A stretch of DNA of 64,000 nucleotides from Symbiodinium natans (Eukaryota; Sar; Dinophyceae; Suessiales; Symbiodiniaceae): assembly GCA_905221605.1 (NCBI GenBank), contig CAJNDS010002646.1:1-64000 (forward strand). Reading direction: 5' to 3'. The notes under the pieces are model-generated. The model was not told the DNA's origin, made no database searches, and saw only the letters and a list, made by a program, of their open reading frames with translations. Positions 21,539-33,263 of the stretch are shown here, piece after piece; the first letter of the stretch is position 1; each line of letters opens with the position of its first letter. Position numbers and translations under genes: made by a program.

Positions 21539-21790
21539 CCCCCCCCCCCCCCCCTCCCTCCCCGCCGCGAACACAGGATCAAGTTTGAAAGGAGCGCAGA
21601 TTCATATTTCCGACTTGCACTTCCCCCCATCCGATGTCTCTATATTTATATACATATACATATATAGATAAGATGCACATACAGAAACTTATACGTAGTA
21701 TAATTACACATACATACATACATACATACATACATACATACATACATACATACATACATACATACATACATACATACATACATACACATG
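21539..21790. repeat. C tract and (ACAT)n microsatellite
   Basis: A C run at 21538-21554, then TA-rich text and about 20 uninterrupted CATA units (21706-21785). The 60-90-codon frames here encode YIHT or MYVC runs and are artefacts. Confidence 0.92.
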
Positions 21791-21939
21791 GCCATGTCGT
21801 CACTTCCCCCCCCCTCTGCGCTGAAGAATCCTGAACCCCTGCATTCCTCACTGCAGTCCTTCTTGGTACGATTCTCCATGGCTCTAAGACCCCCTAAACA
21901 ACATGTAAAATGTGACTGCTTGGGACTAGTCCTTACAAT

Positions 21940-22251
21940 CTACCACGGTCTCAGAGGTCTGAATAGGCATACAACCTTGGAGTGTAGAACAGAATCTGGG
22001 ATACCGTACTGTCCTCGCAATTTTTTGCAGCTCCGGCAACTACTCAGTATGCCTGTAGCAACAAACCACAAAGTAGCCCAGTCTGCTGCAGTACGTGCCA
22101 TCTCCATCTCCGAGGCTCCCCCGCAGCCACCGCTGGTGCCGGCCTCGCTTGAACGAAGCTTCGGGATGGCGGGGGGCTTTAAGGACGTCTGCGCCCCACA
22201 TCTTCGGCCTACCAGGGGCAACAAGAAGACCACCAAATTTCGAAGTCTCAA
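21940..22251 (-). CDS. Candidate exon of unknown gene (SSEAGTSGG motif)
   Basis: The minus frame contains KLRSSEAGTSGGCGGASEME then MARTAADWATLWFVATG, ending at a possible GC donor (CTACAG|GCATAC near 22045). A second copy at 42610-42690 reads SSEASTSCGCGGASEMEIA in the same orientation; differences are mostly conservative. Function unknown. Confidence 0.4.
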   Translation of the reverse strand: MRLRNLVVFLLPLVGRRCGAQTSLKPPAIPKLRSSEAGTSGGCGGASEMEMARTAADWATLWFVATGILSSCRSCKKLRGQYGIPDSVLHSKVVCLFRPLRPW

Positions 22252-22708
22252 AAGTCTCTGTACAGGGAGGACCCTCTGGGCTTAGAGCTGGCCCTCAGAG
22301 GTGCTGAGGGCTGCCCCGGAAAACGCAGCACAACTGGCTCTCTTCCAAGCGTCGGCGAGCTGCCCATCGGCGGTGGGTCGCCAGAAGCCATGATGGTTGA
22401 TCAGCAAGGGGCCGGGGGACCGGAGATGCCCAGAGTTAATTAAGCAGCAGGGGGAGGAAACTGCAGCTTTCGTTCTCACATGGTTTCACTCTGCCGCTGA
22501 AGTTGCCTGAATGCTTCCTCCAAAGGTCAACCAAATGTGAACTGTCTGGTTGCCTGCCAAGCAGATGTGCGAACACTCTGGATATGCTGACGGACTAGTG
22601 GTAGGCACGCCTTCTTCTGACTGAAGCTGCTGCTCTTCGTGCTACTTCTGTGAGTTTTGAAGAACAAACCAAAATGCTGTGAAATGCGCTCCCAGGTACA
22701 GATCTGCT

Positions 22709-22941
22709 TTATACGACATTCCACAACAAGGAGGGAAGCCCGAAGTCCGTCTCTCTCACCTCTCCCCTGCGCTGGAGCTGCGCAATGCGGTTTTTGAGCC
22801 CAAAAAGCGTCGGACACCAGGCCTGGGAGCACAACTCCTCGGAATCGCCTAAACATGAACACAGCACTGTTGCAAGGCTGGCTTTGCTAACCGAGTCACG
22901 AAGCGAGACCGCCAATGTCTGGCCACTCCCTTCTACCTTCT
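22709..22941 (-). CDS. Candidate exon with strong GT donor, unknown gene
   Basis: Open from 22941, reading SLRDSVSKASLATVLCSCLG ... FGLKNRIAQLQRRGE, then GAG|GTGAGAGA at 22760/22759, one of the best canonical donors in the window. The exon end would be 22760. The following minus frame (22527-22740: ICTWERISQHFGLFFKTH) may hold the next exon. No family recognised. Confidence 0.42.
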
Positions 22942-23540
22942 GCCCCAGGCATCACATTCCTTCCTTGACCAGCTCTCACGAGTCTCACGAGGCCCAGAGA
23001 AAGTGAAAACCGCTCCGTTGTGCTTTTTGTGCTCGGACACTGCTGGCAGTCCTACCAGATGCTCATTGACGTGTCGCAATCAATTACACGTTGCGCGGCA
23101 CGATGCCTCGCAGGATATTTGCTCGATGCGAATACCTGTTGCACGTGCCTTCAGGCTTTGGCCACCTATGGTACACGTCGCGTGGACGCCCGTGGTGTCT
23201 GAAAGACATTTCCGGAAACAGCAAAGAGGCAGTTTACATCGGCAACTACGGTGGATTTCATGTTCTTCCTAAACAAAGGAAAAAATAGGGCGAAAATCGT
23301 AACTACTTGTGATTTTGCACAAGATATGTACTTCTGCGGAACCCTAAACCAGTAACATGAAAAAGCACGTACTGGTAACACGAACAGAATCATCGTACCT
23401 GCATGGATGCTCCGGCCACTCGCACACACTGATAACACGTAATCAGCTCCAAAGCCCCGAAACATGCAGATTAGCCCACGGTGTTTACGGATTGTGTTCC
23501 ATCTACATGGGATCGGCAAGCTAGCACAGCCAAGACGTAC
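22942..23540. other. Unassigned stretch
   Basis: Open frames exist on both strands (plus 23091-23288 ending IGNYGGFHVLPKQRKK; minus 23166-23552), none with motifs or repeat support. I see no firm feature. Confidence 0.4.
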
Positions 23541-23642
23541 CCGGACATGCACGCCATGGACGCCGCCCGCCGGGAAGCGCCTGCTTGGGGGCCAGGCAGG
23601 GCTCCGATGTCCCCCTCCTGCTGTGCACTTTGCCTGCCCGTG

Positions 23643-24290
23643 TCAGGACCTCCTGGTGGCCGTTGCCCGCAAGGATCCCGCAAGGTGCCATGCAGGGTTG
23701 AGGGTTTTGCGTTTCGGGTGTCGGGTGTCCGGCAGGACTTTCTGGTGACGAGCCTGGAAGCCCGCGAAGTCTTGGAGCCCGCTGGCCAGGAGACCTACTG
23801 GCACTGGACCTCTCCGAGTCTGCTGCGACCCAGCCCGTGGGGGGGGTGGGAGGGGGGCATCTTTCCGACCTCGTGGCGAGAGCGGCTGTTCAAAGCTAGC
23901 TGCGGCCGGAGACGGGAGTCCGGGAGAGCGACAGGTGGCGCTGGGAGTGTTTTGTGCACGCACGTGCAGGTACGGGAAGGCTATAGAGTCGGTAGTCATG
24001 GAGGTACATGGATCCAGAAGTACTTGTGTACGGGAATCCGACTGGCAAACAGGCCAAGGCGCCTCAGAGGCGCTCAGCTGTACTGACAATTGCAGAGCCC
24101 CGGCCCGCAGGTCGTAGAAGGGGTTCTCCCCCGCAGACGATGCTGACGATGCACCTTCTCTCCCAAAGTGCGGCTGGGCCCCTGCTCTCCTGTGGTGAAG
24201 AAGCCATCCTCGACTCTTCAAGGTGCTTCGTGACTCGAGGCACAGCTGTATGTGGGGATTCTTAAGGCCTCTGAGCCGCAAACACATCAC
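23643..24290 (-). other. Open region within duplication, unassigned
   Basis: Minus frame of 215 codons, only partly conserved in the copy at 53792-54199 (shared GENPFxDLRAGxLQLSVQ, then frame breaks). Could include one small exon near 24060-24130; otherwise no evidence. Confidence 0.3.
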
Positions 24291-24943
24291 ACAAACTCAA
24301 AAGCGGGACGACTGCAAAGCTGCATAGGGACGGTTAGAGGGTGTGCGTTTGAGCCGCAAACGAAGGAAACCTGCTTTCCGAATCCCTGGCCGGAGCAGCA
24401 CATTTTTGCGCATGAACGAGTGGCTGCAAGCACGAACCCTGGGAGTGCCTCGTTTTCTCAGGCTTGCGAAAGACGAAGGCTCCGCAAGGACATCTGAGCT
24501 AGGCGTTGAACAGCTGCGATATAGTGTCAGATGCTGTAGGCGGAGCTAGCTCCAGAAAAAGGCAACTCGCCAGCGGACCGGGCCTCCTAGGTGCTAGGAC
24601 AACTTTCATTTCGTGAGCCGATCTGCAACCTTTTAGTCGCAGCGGCCCAAGTACCGGCGCATTCGGAGCATATGTGCTGCGCAGCTACGGCGGTTGTTCT
24701 GGCTCACCCAGCAAGCCACCTGCGATGATGCCAGCACTCTGCCCGATTCTTGCTGGGGCTTGACTAGTACGTTAATATCATACTCTAGTACCAGTCCAAA
24801 GCGTGCCCTGTCTCAGTCATACACAGAAAGGGGCAAGCTTGTCAACACAGCATCAGTACTATGGCATATGACAGTGTCCTATACTGCCTGCAAAGTACTA
24901 CAGCATACTCTAGTATAGTGCACTTGCACTAAAGCCGACTCTA

Positions 24944-25189
24944 TTAGAGTGCAGCAGCGGCGTTCTCGCAGATGGTTCGTGCTGTTGCTGGAGTAGACGA
25001 AAGCAACCGCGACTCTGCGGCTATAGTGCTAGCCGCACCGCAAGGCAGGCCCCCCAGCAGCACACTCCACAAAGCCTCATACAACACCAACCGAAGGGTT
25101 TCTTGGACTTGGGGCGCGGCTTGGGGCCTGGAACTTCGGGAGGGCTCCCGCAGCCGTTGTGGGCGGGGGAAGCTACAGAGAGCCCTACC
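24944..25189 (-). CDS. 3' end of an unknown gene (two exons), copy 1
   Basis: A terminal exon at 24944-25127 ends in a TAA and reads PQAAPQVQETLRLVLYEALW ... ATARTICENAAAAL. The preceding exon ends at 25189 before TTTCCAG|GTAGGG, and the 61-nt intron 25128-25188 ends CCAG|G. Joined, the frame reads GFQGATIVESRPPVSR into PQAAPQ. The copy at 54970-55215 is identical over this part, so age cannot be judged from it. It lies just downstream of the LRR gene that ends at 25883, same strand. Function unknown. Confidence 0.45.
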   Translation of the reverse strand, partial: GRALCSFPRPQRLREPSRSSRPQAAPQVQETLRLVLYEALWSVLLGGLPCGAASTIAAESRLLSSTPATARTICENAAAAL

Positions 25190-25882
25190 TGGAAACTGGA
25201 GGCCTGGACTCAACGATGGTTGCACCTTGAAAGCCCGTGTCAAAGCACCTCAAATTTTAGATACCAAGGCTTTCTGCACAATCCCGGATCCACATGCGAA
25301 CGGCCTGGATGCGCGCGCGCCGCAAGTGAAACCTCGGCTTCTCGCGACACAGCTCGCACGCCGAGCTTGCTTCTGCTGCAGCGACACCCCAAGCAGAAAG
25401 AGGCCACGTAGTGTCGAGAAGAGTACCCTTTCCACGGAAGACCCGGCCATGCCTTCAGAAGACCCGTAAAATCGCAGAAGTCGCCGGGAATTAGGGTCCG
25501 AATCGGATAAGACTCCAATTAAATGGCCGAAAATCACGAGCAAACAACCCCCTAAACCTTGAACCCTGCAACCCTCAACCCCCGAAGCCCCAAACCACGA
25601 AGCTCTAAAACCCTCACCCGCGAAGCCCCTCAAAACCCTCAAAATCAAAACCTTCAAACCGGCTCCTTGCCCCGAAGGCCCCAAAACACCTCTCAAAGCG
25701 CCCACAACACCTCTCAAAGTGCGAAATGCTCCCAGGAAACCTTCCCGGGTGTTGACCCTTTTGCACACTCCCTTCCAAAACAATCCAACAACCCCACAAA
25801 AAACAACTGAAAATCCGAAAGTGTCCCTCCAAGGCCCTGCCTGGCTTAGGTTTAGGGGCGCCTTCCGTTTGCTGCAGGGCGG

Positions 25883-28356
25883 CTAGAGTTGCAGGTCCAG
25901 TGCCGGGAGGTGCTGACACGCGGCGGTCACGGCCTGCGGCAAAGTCTCCGTGGAAGAAGGTGCGATCTAGGGGGCCCATTTAATCAGGGCAGGGTGTACG
26001 GTTCAGAGTTCAGAGCCTAAAGTTTAGGGTTTCGGGCTTGGGGGGACACAAGGAGCCCGGTTACTTAGAACAGGCATTGGAAATACTTCATTTTTTGCAC
26101 GTGCAGGGACGACGAGCTAAAACTAGCGCATAATTATTCCGTCACCTGTAGTAGCTTTGCCATGCTTTGCCCTTGATGTGCTAGCTGTTCCTTGCTTCTG
26201 CTGCACTGAACGAACTGCTCAGGCAAGAACAACATGCAGCGCAACAAAGAACCACAACAAGACAGTGCAAAACCAATCGAGGTGGAAATCTGTAAAAGTC
26301 AATTTGTTTGTGGGATGGGTATGGTTTCTGCCTATTGCTTTCAGGAAACGCAACGCTTCCGGACTGCTTGAATGGAGCCATCTCATTCAACTGCTGGCGT
26401 TGGACAACCCTAAACCCTAAACCCTAAACCCTAAACCCTAAACCCTAAGTTGGACCTCGCAGGGCTTGCTGCTGCCTTGGAGGGCTCTCAAGGCTTGGGC
26501 TTGGGAGATGAGGGACCCCTCATATAGACCCCCAAACAGTAAGGATCCCTGATAATAAGGACCCCAAGAAGGTACCCCTACTTTCGGAAACCCCCATCTT
26601 TTAAACCCAAATCCCTGGGCTGTTTGTGCCCCAACCCCTTGGACCTAAGTTGGTTCTTGTCTGTCCTGCCTCCTTCCCAGCCCCCGAAAAACTACCGTGC
26701 TATACCCTTTAACCCGATGAGCCTAAAATAAAACACTACACCCCTAAAACCCTGCAAACCCTCTGAGCCCCCCAAAACCTTTTAACCCTGCACTTTGAAG
26801 CCCTATAAACCCCCCCCTACTCTGTCGTACGCTACCCGTACGGGCAGAGTCTGCGGCCTCCTTCCCAGCGGCTCCCAGCTCGTTGAAAGGAAGAGTCAGC
26901 AAACGGAGCCCGGTGAGTTTTCGCAGAGCCGGAGCCAAGGCCTGGGTTTGGCTTTGGGGTTCGGGGCTCAGGGTTTGCGGCTTCGGGTTTGGGAGGTAGG
27001 CGTCTTGGGCTGAATTAAGGCTTGGTCTCCAAGTTAAGCTGAAGGTTGCAGCAGTAGCAGCAGCAATCGAAAGAAGAACATAAACTTGCGTACTTGTGTC
27101 CAGGCCCCTACCTGACTTCCCAAGTTCTAATTTCCTTCCGCCCGCATCTCCGGAGGCGTCTCCCCCCCAGCCTTGGCCCCAAGGTCGCCGATGGAGTTCC
27201 TGTCGAGGTTCAGCTCCTCAGGAGAAGGCTTCGAGTTTCGGGGTATGGCGCTTCTCTCTGCCTGTTTGCGCGCACCTTTACAAGCTTCTTGGGTCCTGCA
27301 GGAGCGGCCAGGAGCAGAGGGCGGCCCCGAGCGCCTGCACATGCCCGCTTTCACGAGATGCCACAAGAAGCTAGGGACAAGATGCAGGGCAGGGCTTGAG
27401 TCTTGAGGGCCTCGGCGCCCTCGTCACCGAAGCGGTTGCGGGCGAGGCTGAGGTCCCGGAGGCGGCCGTGGCTGCAGAGCGCACCCGCCAAGGCCTGCGC
27501 AGCCGCGCCCGCACAAGAGCGAGCCAGGAGAGAAAGCTAAGGATATACATAAGAATAGACATGGATAGAGATCGATTCAAGCAATCATGAAGTCCCATGT
27601 GTTCAAGCTGCATATGGTTGTGCGGCTGCGCGTTCTTGGCCCTCCCACCCCAAGGTACCCCTCCATGGTTTCCCCCCCTTACCGTTAACCCTAAACCCGG
27701 AAACGGAAACTCTAAACCCTAAAACCCTAAACCCAAGACCCTGTGAGCCCAAAAACCTGAAACCCTAAAATCCCAGGATCAAGCCCTCGCCCCACTGCAA
27801 TGTGTGTGGTAAAGCCTTGCGCAAGCCAAGACCTGGGTGGCCTGCAGGCCAGGAAGGGGCGTCTGCTCCGATCCCAAGAAGGGGCCCACAGACCCGCGAG
27901 AAGAAGGTAGACCAGGGGGGGAATCTGCCCCCGCCCACCCTCCTCTCTTAAATGCTCTACCGTATCTCCCCCCCTGGGCGTGTAGGTTTCCAACATCCTT
28001 TTCTTCCACCTTACCACTACCCCTCTGCCCCTTCTCTCCAACGTTTGGTTCTGCGCCACTCCGCGGTTACTCTCCCCCTCATCTTTTGCCTCGTGTGAGG
28101 CAAGGTAAGGCAAGATGAATAACCGGTTCCCCTTCACTTTCCCCACCTGCGAGGCCCCGGCCGAGGCTTGTCCCACAGCGTTAAAGTCACAGATCCAACA
28201 CAATTCGACAGACATGTACACCGATGTCGGGAGAGCATCGTGCATGGGCTCCCCCAACCCAACACCCAGGGCCTGCAAACCTGCATCGCCGATGCGGTTC
28301 TGGAAGAGCCACAGAACCTCCAGTGCCGAGTGGCCCCGGAGGCCGTCGGCAAGGGC
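25883..28356 (-). CDS. LRR gene 3' portion: cassette E2-E3-E4a-E4b-E5 and C-terminal exon (copy 1)
   Basis: Six exons rebuilt exactly: E2 28273-28356 (84 nt), E3 27411-27494 (84), E4a 27296-27334 (39), E4b 27172-27216 (45), E5 26858-26941 (84) and terminal 25883-25933 (51, ends QHLPALDLQL then TAG). Translation gives successive 28-residue ribonuclease-inhibitor-type LRRs: NRIGDAGLQ, NRFGDEGAE, NSIGDLGAK and NELGAAGKE, each followed by an A-L step. All five introns (778, 76, 79, 230 and 924 nt) start GC or GA and end AG|G; none starts GT. Exon lengths are identical in the copy at 55.9-58.5 kb. The upstream cassettes at 29.7-34.3 kb join in the same phase, so this is likely the C-terminus of one large LRR protein. 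Predicted role: protein-binding scaffold, possibly receptor-like. Confidence 0.75.
26181..26390 (-). CDS. Small hydrophobic open frame inside the last LRR intron
   Basis: A 69-codon frame with a Cys-rich hydrophobic stretch (LVLHCLVVVLCCAACCSCL) that could span a membrane. The duplicate at 56237-56449 differs by three substitutions and one whole-codon insertion, so the frame is kept. With only two recent copies this is weak evidence for coding. It lies within intron 25934-26857. Confidence 0.25.
   Translation of the reverse strand: MNEMAPFKQSGSVAFPESNRQKPYPSHKQIDFYRFPPRLVLHCLVVVLCCAACCSCLSSSFSAAEARNS
26406..26448. repeat. Interstitial telomere-type repeat (AAACCCT)6
   Basis: Six perfect AAACCCT units, TTTAGGG on the other strand. 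The duplicate at 56465-56487 has about three, so unit number changed after duplication. Confidence 0.93.
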
Positions 28357-28439
28357 CTGGACCAGATCCACTGCGGAGCTGCGGAGTCTCTGTTCACTCC
28401 AAGGAGTTGTACTAAATTTCACGATAGAACATGCGAAAA

Positions 28440-29260
28440 AATGATAGAAGAGCGCACGCTACAGTATGTACGAAGCGAGCGTGCATGACGGACCCGCATC
28501 AGACCAGATCCACTGCGGCGCTGTTTGGGGCATCTTCTTCATCTACTTTTTCTGTGTATTAATCCGCCGACCCCAGCCGGGGACGGCGTCAGTGAAGACC
28601 CACTGCTTCTTAGTACCGCCCTCCCCACCTAAGCCTTTCCCTTAACTTCCAGCACCCCATGCCTTTAGTGCTTCATCGACAGCGTTCCAGTGCATGCCCA
28701 ACCCCCACACCCCCCCGCTCTCAGCATGCCTTTAGTGCTCCTCCCCTTCCCCTTCCCATTTTTGTTCTGTTCCCATGTCGCAGCGCCTTAGCCCCACCCC
28801 CTCTTCCCCCTACCCTACCCCCCCCTACCTCCCCTACCTCCTAAGAGCGGTGGGGGCGCGGGGGGTTGGGCATGCACTGGAACGCCTAGATGAAGCACGC
28901 CATGCAGTGCTAGGGTGGTAGGGCTAAATGCATGCACTGCGAGGGGGGGTAGAGTGGGTAAGGAGGGGCCCCCGACCGAAGCCCTTCCCTTACCCTCTAG
29001 CATTGCATGGCGTTCCAGCGCGTGCAACCCGCACCCCCAGCGCGTGCCTCCCTGGCCCCCATCCCAGAGGGTTGGGCTTCTGCAGGATTCTCACGACTCC
29101 ACTGATGCTCGGCGAGATACTGACCCTTGTCAACCCCATCCATGCAGGTATTGCTCCTTGTGCGGTCCGCTCGCACACGTGCCCAGCTTCAAACCAAGGC
29201 TACCTTATAGTCCTCTAGCATGTCCGGCATTGCTAGCCTGGAGCGGCACCAGCGAAATGC
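28440..29260. other. GC-rich spacer, no gene
   Basis: C/G-rich low-complexity text with repeated GCATGCCTTTAGTGC and GCGTTCCAGYGCRTGC motifs (28650-29040), then a piece of the shared spacer (29070-29220, matching 5740-5860 and 32200-32310). The first 200 bp match 58560-58640. Confidence 0.6.
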
Positions 29261-29723
29261 AGTGGGGGGGGGAGGGGGGGAGGGCACTGTCTGACTTGGC
29301 TCCTTCTATTCTGTGTGTACGTGGGGGACAAACAACGAATCCCCTGAACTTGTCTGCAGCTTATGGGGATGTTTGGGCTTCAGGGTGTTGATTGATTTTG
29401 GGATTTTTGGGGCTTAGAGGCTCAGAGGAGTTTGCTATGCTCATCAGCTTGAAAATTCTGGGGGCCTAGAGTTAGAGCATCGTACCTGCGAAGGCAGGTT
29501 CCACGGCATGCGATAAAGCAAGTTCACGGGCAGCGACGGAATTTTCTGTACCCACAAGTGGTTCGGTCTCCTGGGGTTGCGATGCCTGCTCCCGGCTTTT
29601 CTCTGTCAAACAGCACGTACAAAACATAGTAAAGAACGGGGCGGCCTGATTCCGAGCCCTGACTCTCACTCCCCAAATTCCGAAACCTCCTGCCCGCATC
29701 TCGTGAGGAGTCCCCCCGCGAGC

Positions 29724-30784
29724 CTTGGCCCCAAGGTCGCCGATGGAGTTCCCGTTAAGCTTCAGCTCCTCGCAGGCTATTCTGTGGGGAGAAGGCTTCG
29801 AGTTTTCAGGAGTGTCGGCATGTCTCTCTCGCCTGGTATCCCCAAGCCATGCCCAAGCTTGCACCCCCTCGAAGCTCGGCAAATCCGTCGCACTCACCTT
29901 TTGCCGACACCCTCCTGCAGGAGCGGCAAGGAGCCGAGGGCGGTGCCCAGCGCCTGCATGTCCATTTTCAAGGCGCTTGGAAGTGTGTTTCTGGGTGCCA
30001 CATGACACATGACGCAGCCCCTGAAAAAGGGAGCAAGATGCAGACGAGCAGGCCCAATCAGGCCCAGTCAGGGCAAGCTCGCGGGCCTCGGCGCCCTCGT
30101 CACCGAAGCGGTTGCGGGCGAGGCTGAGGTCCCGGAGGCGGCCGTGGCTGCGGAGGGCGCCCGCCAAGGCCTGCGCGGCCGCGCCCGCACAGGAGCGCGC
30201 CGAGAGAGAAAGCTCACCAGCCCTACGAAGGAGACACTTGCACGTTGCCTTGTGAATTGCGGGATCCGCCAATGGATATCGTTGGCTCAACGTGTTTCGG
30301 TTTGGGCTGGGAGTGCTTGATGCTTGAGGTGAACTGGTTTCCCACCTGTCTCATGAACTACTCATGAACTACAATCCGCTTGACGACTTGCCCTTGCAGC
30401 TTCGCTTTCGAACACCCCTTTCGGCCGCATTGAATCCCTCCTCCAGACGAACAACGGGTTTGAGCTTCACACGCAGCCCAAATTCATTTTAGGGTTTGGG
30501 GGAGAGCTTCTGACTCCTGGCTTCCATCTCCCAGCGCCCCTTTCAGAATTTCTCCCACTTCCCCCTTTGCGGCACAGGAGTGGGCCGAGCTGAAGTTCGG
30601 AGGAGGGCTCATCTGATGCTGCACAAACCCAGGCATCAGACTGCTGCACTTGCCCCGCGGAAAGCGGAAAGCATCGCGCATGGGCTCCCCCACCCAAGGC
30701 CTGCAAACCTGCGTCGCCGATGCGGTTCTCGCGGAGCCAAAGCACCTCCAGCGCCGAGTGGCCCTGGAGGCCGTCGGCGAGGGC
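29724..30784 (-). CDS. LRR exon cassette E2-E3-E4a-E4b (middle cassette)
   Basis: E2 30701-30784 (84 nt, LEVLWLRENRIGDAGLQ), E3 30087-30170 (84, LRDLSLARNRFGDEGAE), E4a 29915-29953 (39) and E4b 29724-29768 (45, ELKLNGNSIGDLGAK). All phase 0; introns begin GC/GA and end AG|G. E4b ends K|A, so joining to E2 at 28356 keeps the 28-residue spacing, which supports one continuous gene running 34.3 to 25.9 kb. The G-run module follows at 29.26-29.48 kb. No stop or frameshift in any exon. Confidence 0.7.
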
Positions 30785-30869
30785 CTGCACCGGATCCACG
30801 GCCGAGTTGCTTGGGGGATTCTCCTGTTCATTGCCACGCGGTATGCTCGCACTTTTACGATAGAGCATG

Positions 30870-32510
30870 CGAAAAAATGTGATAGAAGAGTATATACACT
30901 AGAGACTACAGTACGTACCAAGCGTGCGTGTGTGGCAGCTTTAATCCGAGTCCTGCCCTGCTTGACCAAAGGACAAAATGACCTAAGGACTAAGCCCTGG
31001 CACGCCCTAGTTTCAAGAGCTACAGTACATGCCCCATGAAGCAGCCGCTGAAAAAAGGACAAGAACATCACTTCAAGAGTTTGTACTGCACGTTGGATGG
31101 GGAGCTGGCAGCTTAACGACAAGAATCCGATCTTTCACTTTGCCGAGCATTTCATTCTATCAAGGTTTGCTTGTGAAGCAAAAGGGAAAATGCTTAAAGG
31201 CATGGTTTAGACGGCTTGGTTTTGCCGGGGCTGTTGGTTTTGGGCGGAGGTCAACGCCTGCAGCCACTTGGCTTTGGCCTGGCTTTGACAAAAGCGGCAG
31301 GGTTGGAGTGACGTACCAAAGGCAAACAAGCAACGGAAAGGTCAATGTAGACTGCCAAACAAATCAGAAAAGCAAAGCCAAAAGAGAGTCAAACACAAAA
31401 AAGGACGAAAGCAGAAGGCACAAACAGTGCACGTGAAAAGAAGCAGCACAAGACGAAAAACGAAAGACTCAAAAACCTAGACTAAAATCATGTGCATTCC
31501 TTTGTGAACTACGTGGCATAGCAAAAAGCGCAAAGAACACTGTATAAGTATTTCGACCACATCCGCACCCTAAAACCATAAAAACTAGGGATCCAAAAGC
31601 GGGTCCAAAAATCAAGGGGCTCCCGGTTCGGGGGTATTCTTGAGTCGAGGTTTTTCCTGAGGTTGTTTTGTTGGGAGGCGGCACCATGCATGCAGGACTG
31701 ACTATTTGTGTTGTGTGGTTCCGTGCATTTGCGCCGTGGTTCCCTTTGTCATGTCCACAGTGCACAACAGCAACACATGGCTCGCACATCGTCTGCGAAG
31801 AATGTTTCTAGAAGCTGCTAGAATTCGTAAGCGAGTAAAGTTGGAATAATGCGGCTCGAACGTGAAGTTCTCAAGTTCCAACTGTTGTTTTCGAGACGCT
31901 TCTCTGCGTGCGATTTGGAAGAAGGCTTTCTACAAAAATTATGGCACCATAAGGGGGTTGGGCTTCTGCAGGACTGTCAGCGGGCGCTCCAGGCAGGATT
32001 CTCAGGACTCCAGGGATACTCGGCGAGATTCTTTAGGAATGGGCACTCCAAGGGTACTCTGGGGGATTCTCAAGGGGTGGGCACTGTATGGAATGTCTGC
32101 AGGATGTCCGGATGGCATGACTGCAGACTGTCCGAGTGGAGTCTCGAGGGCCTCTCGGGTACTCTGCAAGGGATGTCTATGTACTTTCTCCTCCATGCCA
32201 TCAGTATTGACCCTTGCCAACCCCATCCATCTAGGTATTGCTGCTGGTGCGGTCCACTCGCACACAGGCCCAGCTTCAAACCAAGGCTGTGCTTTTGTCT
32301 GATAGCATGTCCGGCAGATATATCGACGTTAGTAACACGCAACCACGCTACTTTGAACGCCCAGCCCCCTGAGCCATGCACTTTGCCAAGCTCCGCAGAC
32401 ATGAGATCACAACCCTTGTGAGCATGCCAACCAGCTGCACACCCCATGTAAACGCTGAGTTACCGACAAAGAGGCCAGCTTCGCTGCATCAATAGATATG
32501 ATTGATTTGC
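30870..32510. repeat. Composite spacer module between LRR cassettes
   Basis: Same block order as 4130-6060: block at 30870-31110, A-rich block 31380-31470, block with imperfect inverted repeat 31690-31910, minisatellite 31960-32170, tail 32200-32500. Presumed intron of the LRR gene. Confidence 0.7.
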
Positions 32511-32538
32511 AATGCGGGCTTTTGGGGGCGAGCACTCC

Positions 32539-32640
32539 GGTTCTCTGCCAGGAGTACACGTCCGAAGCCGAAGCCGTTGTGGCTAAGATCGATGTCGCGG
32601 AGTGTGGGCCAAAGGAGAAGGCTTCAAAATGATTCAAAGG
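32539..32640 (-). CDS. LRR exon E6, best preserved near 32.6 kb
   Basis: The minus strand reads LLLWPTLRDIDLSHNGFGFG then RVLLAEN without interruption. It is an LRR with the xLxxLxLxxN pattern, related to 59414-59540 (LRDLDLSYNIFGFG). The residue spacing after the Asn differs from the 28-residue cassettes. Exon limits are uncertain: the GA donor seen in the 59.4-kb copy (GAG|GATCC) is deleted here. Confidence 0.45.
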
Positions 32641-32824
32641 TTGTCTTTGGGCCGAAAGCGACGCAGTTGCTGGGATGGCCCAAAACCAAGACGCTTACGA
32701 CAGGATCACCAACGATTTGCAACAGGTTTGAAGCCTCAACTGGCGGTTTGTGGGGCCGTGGCCCGAACCTCAGGTCTGCATCAACCAGTCCCGAGACCTT
32801 GCTAGCCTGGAATGGCAAGCCATA

Positions 32825-33120
32825 AGAAAAGGGGGGGGGGGGGCACCGTCTGACTCGGCTCTTGCAATTCTGTGGGTACGCGGGGCAGACGGGGGAGAGC
32901 GCTACCGGAGCAAAAGCCGAAATGGTCCGAACAAATGCAACCAGCGACACGACAAAAATCGAATCACAAGTTGACCCCTGAACTCGTCTGCAGCACATTT
33001 AGGGATGTTTGGCGTTCAGGATGTTGATTGATTTTTGGGGCTTGAAGGCTTAGAGGGCCTTCAGCTTGAAAATTCTGGGGGCCGTGGAGCATAAGTTCTG
33101 GAGAAGGTGGGGTCCATGGC
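32825..33120. repeat. G-run spacer module (copy near 33 kb)
   Basis: G tract at 32829-32842, then the module text through CAGCTTGAAAATTCTGG at 33060-33080. Lies between E6 and E4b in the LRR gene. Confidence 0.75.
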
Positions 33121-33263
33121 ATGCCATAAAGCAAGTTGGGGTTGGTTGCAGCGCGTACGAAGCGTAAGCAAGCATGCAGCGGCCTGAATCCGAGCCCTGA
33201 CTGTCACTCCCCAAATTCTCAGTGCCTTCCGCCCGCATCTCCTGACAAGTCCCCCGCACACGC

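Larger units (their letters stand above)
23545..28640. repeat. Segmental duplication block, copy 1 (partner 53625-58640)
   Basis: About 5.1 kb is repeated 30 kb downstream in the same orientation at high identity, with small indels: the offset drifts from about 30.0 to 30.1 kb. It holds a short two-exon gene fragment (24944-25189) and the complete 3' half of an LRR gene (25883-28356). The telomere-like tract at 26406-26448 has six units here but about three in copy 2 (56465-56487). Confidence 0.9.
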
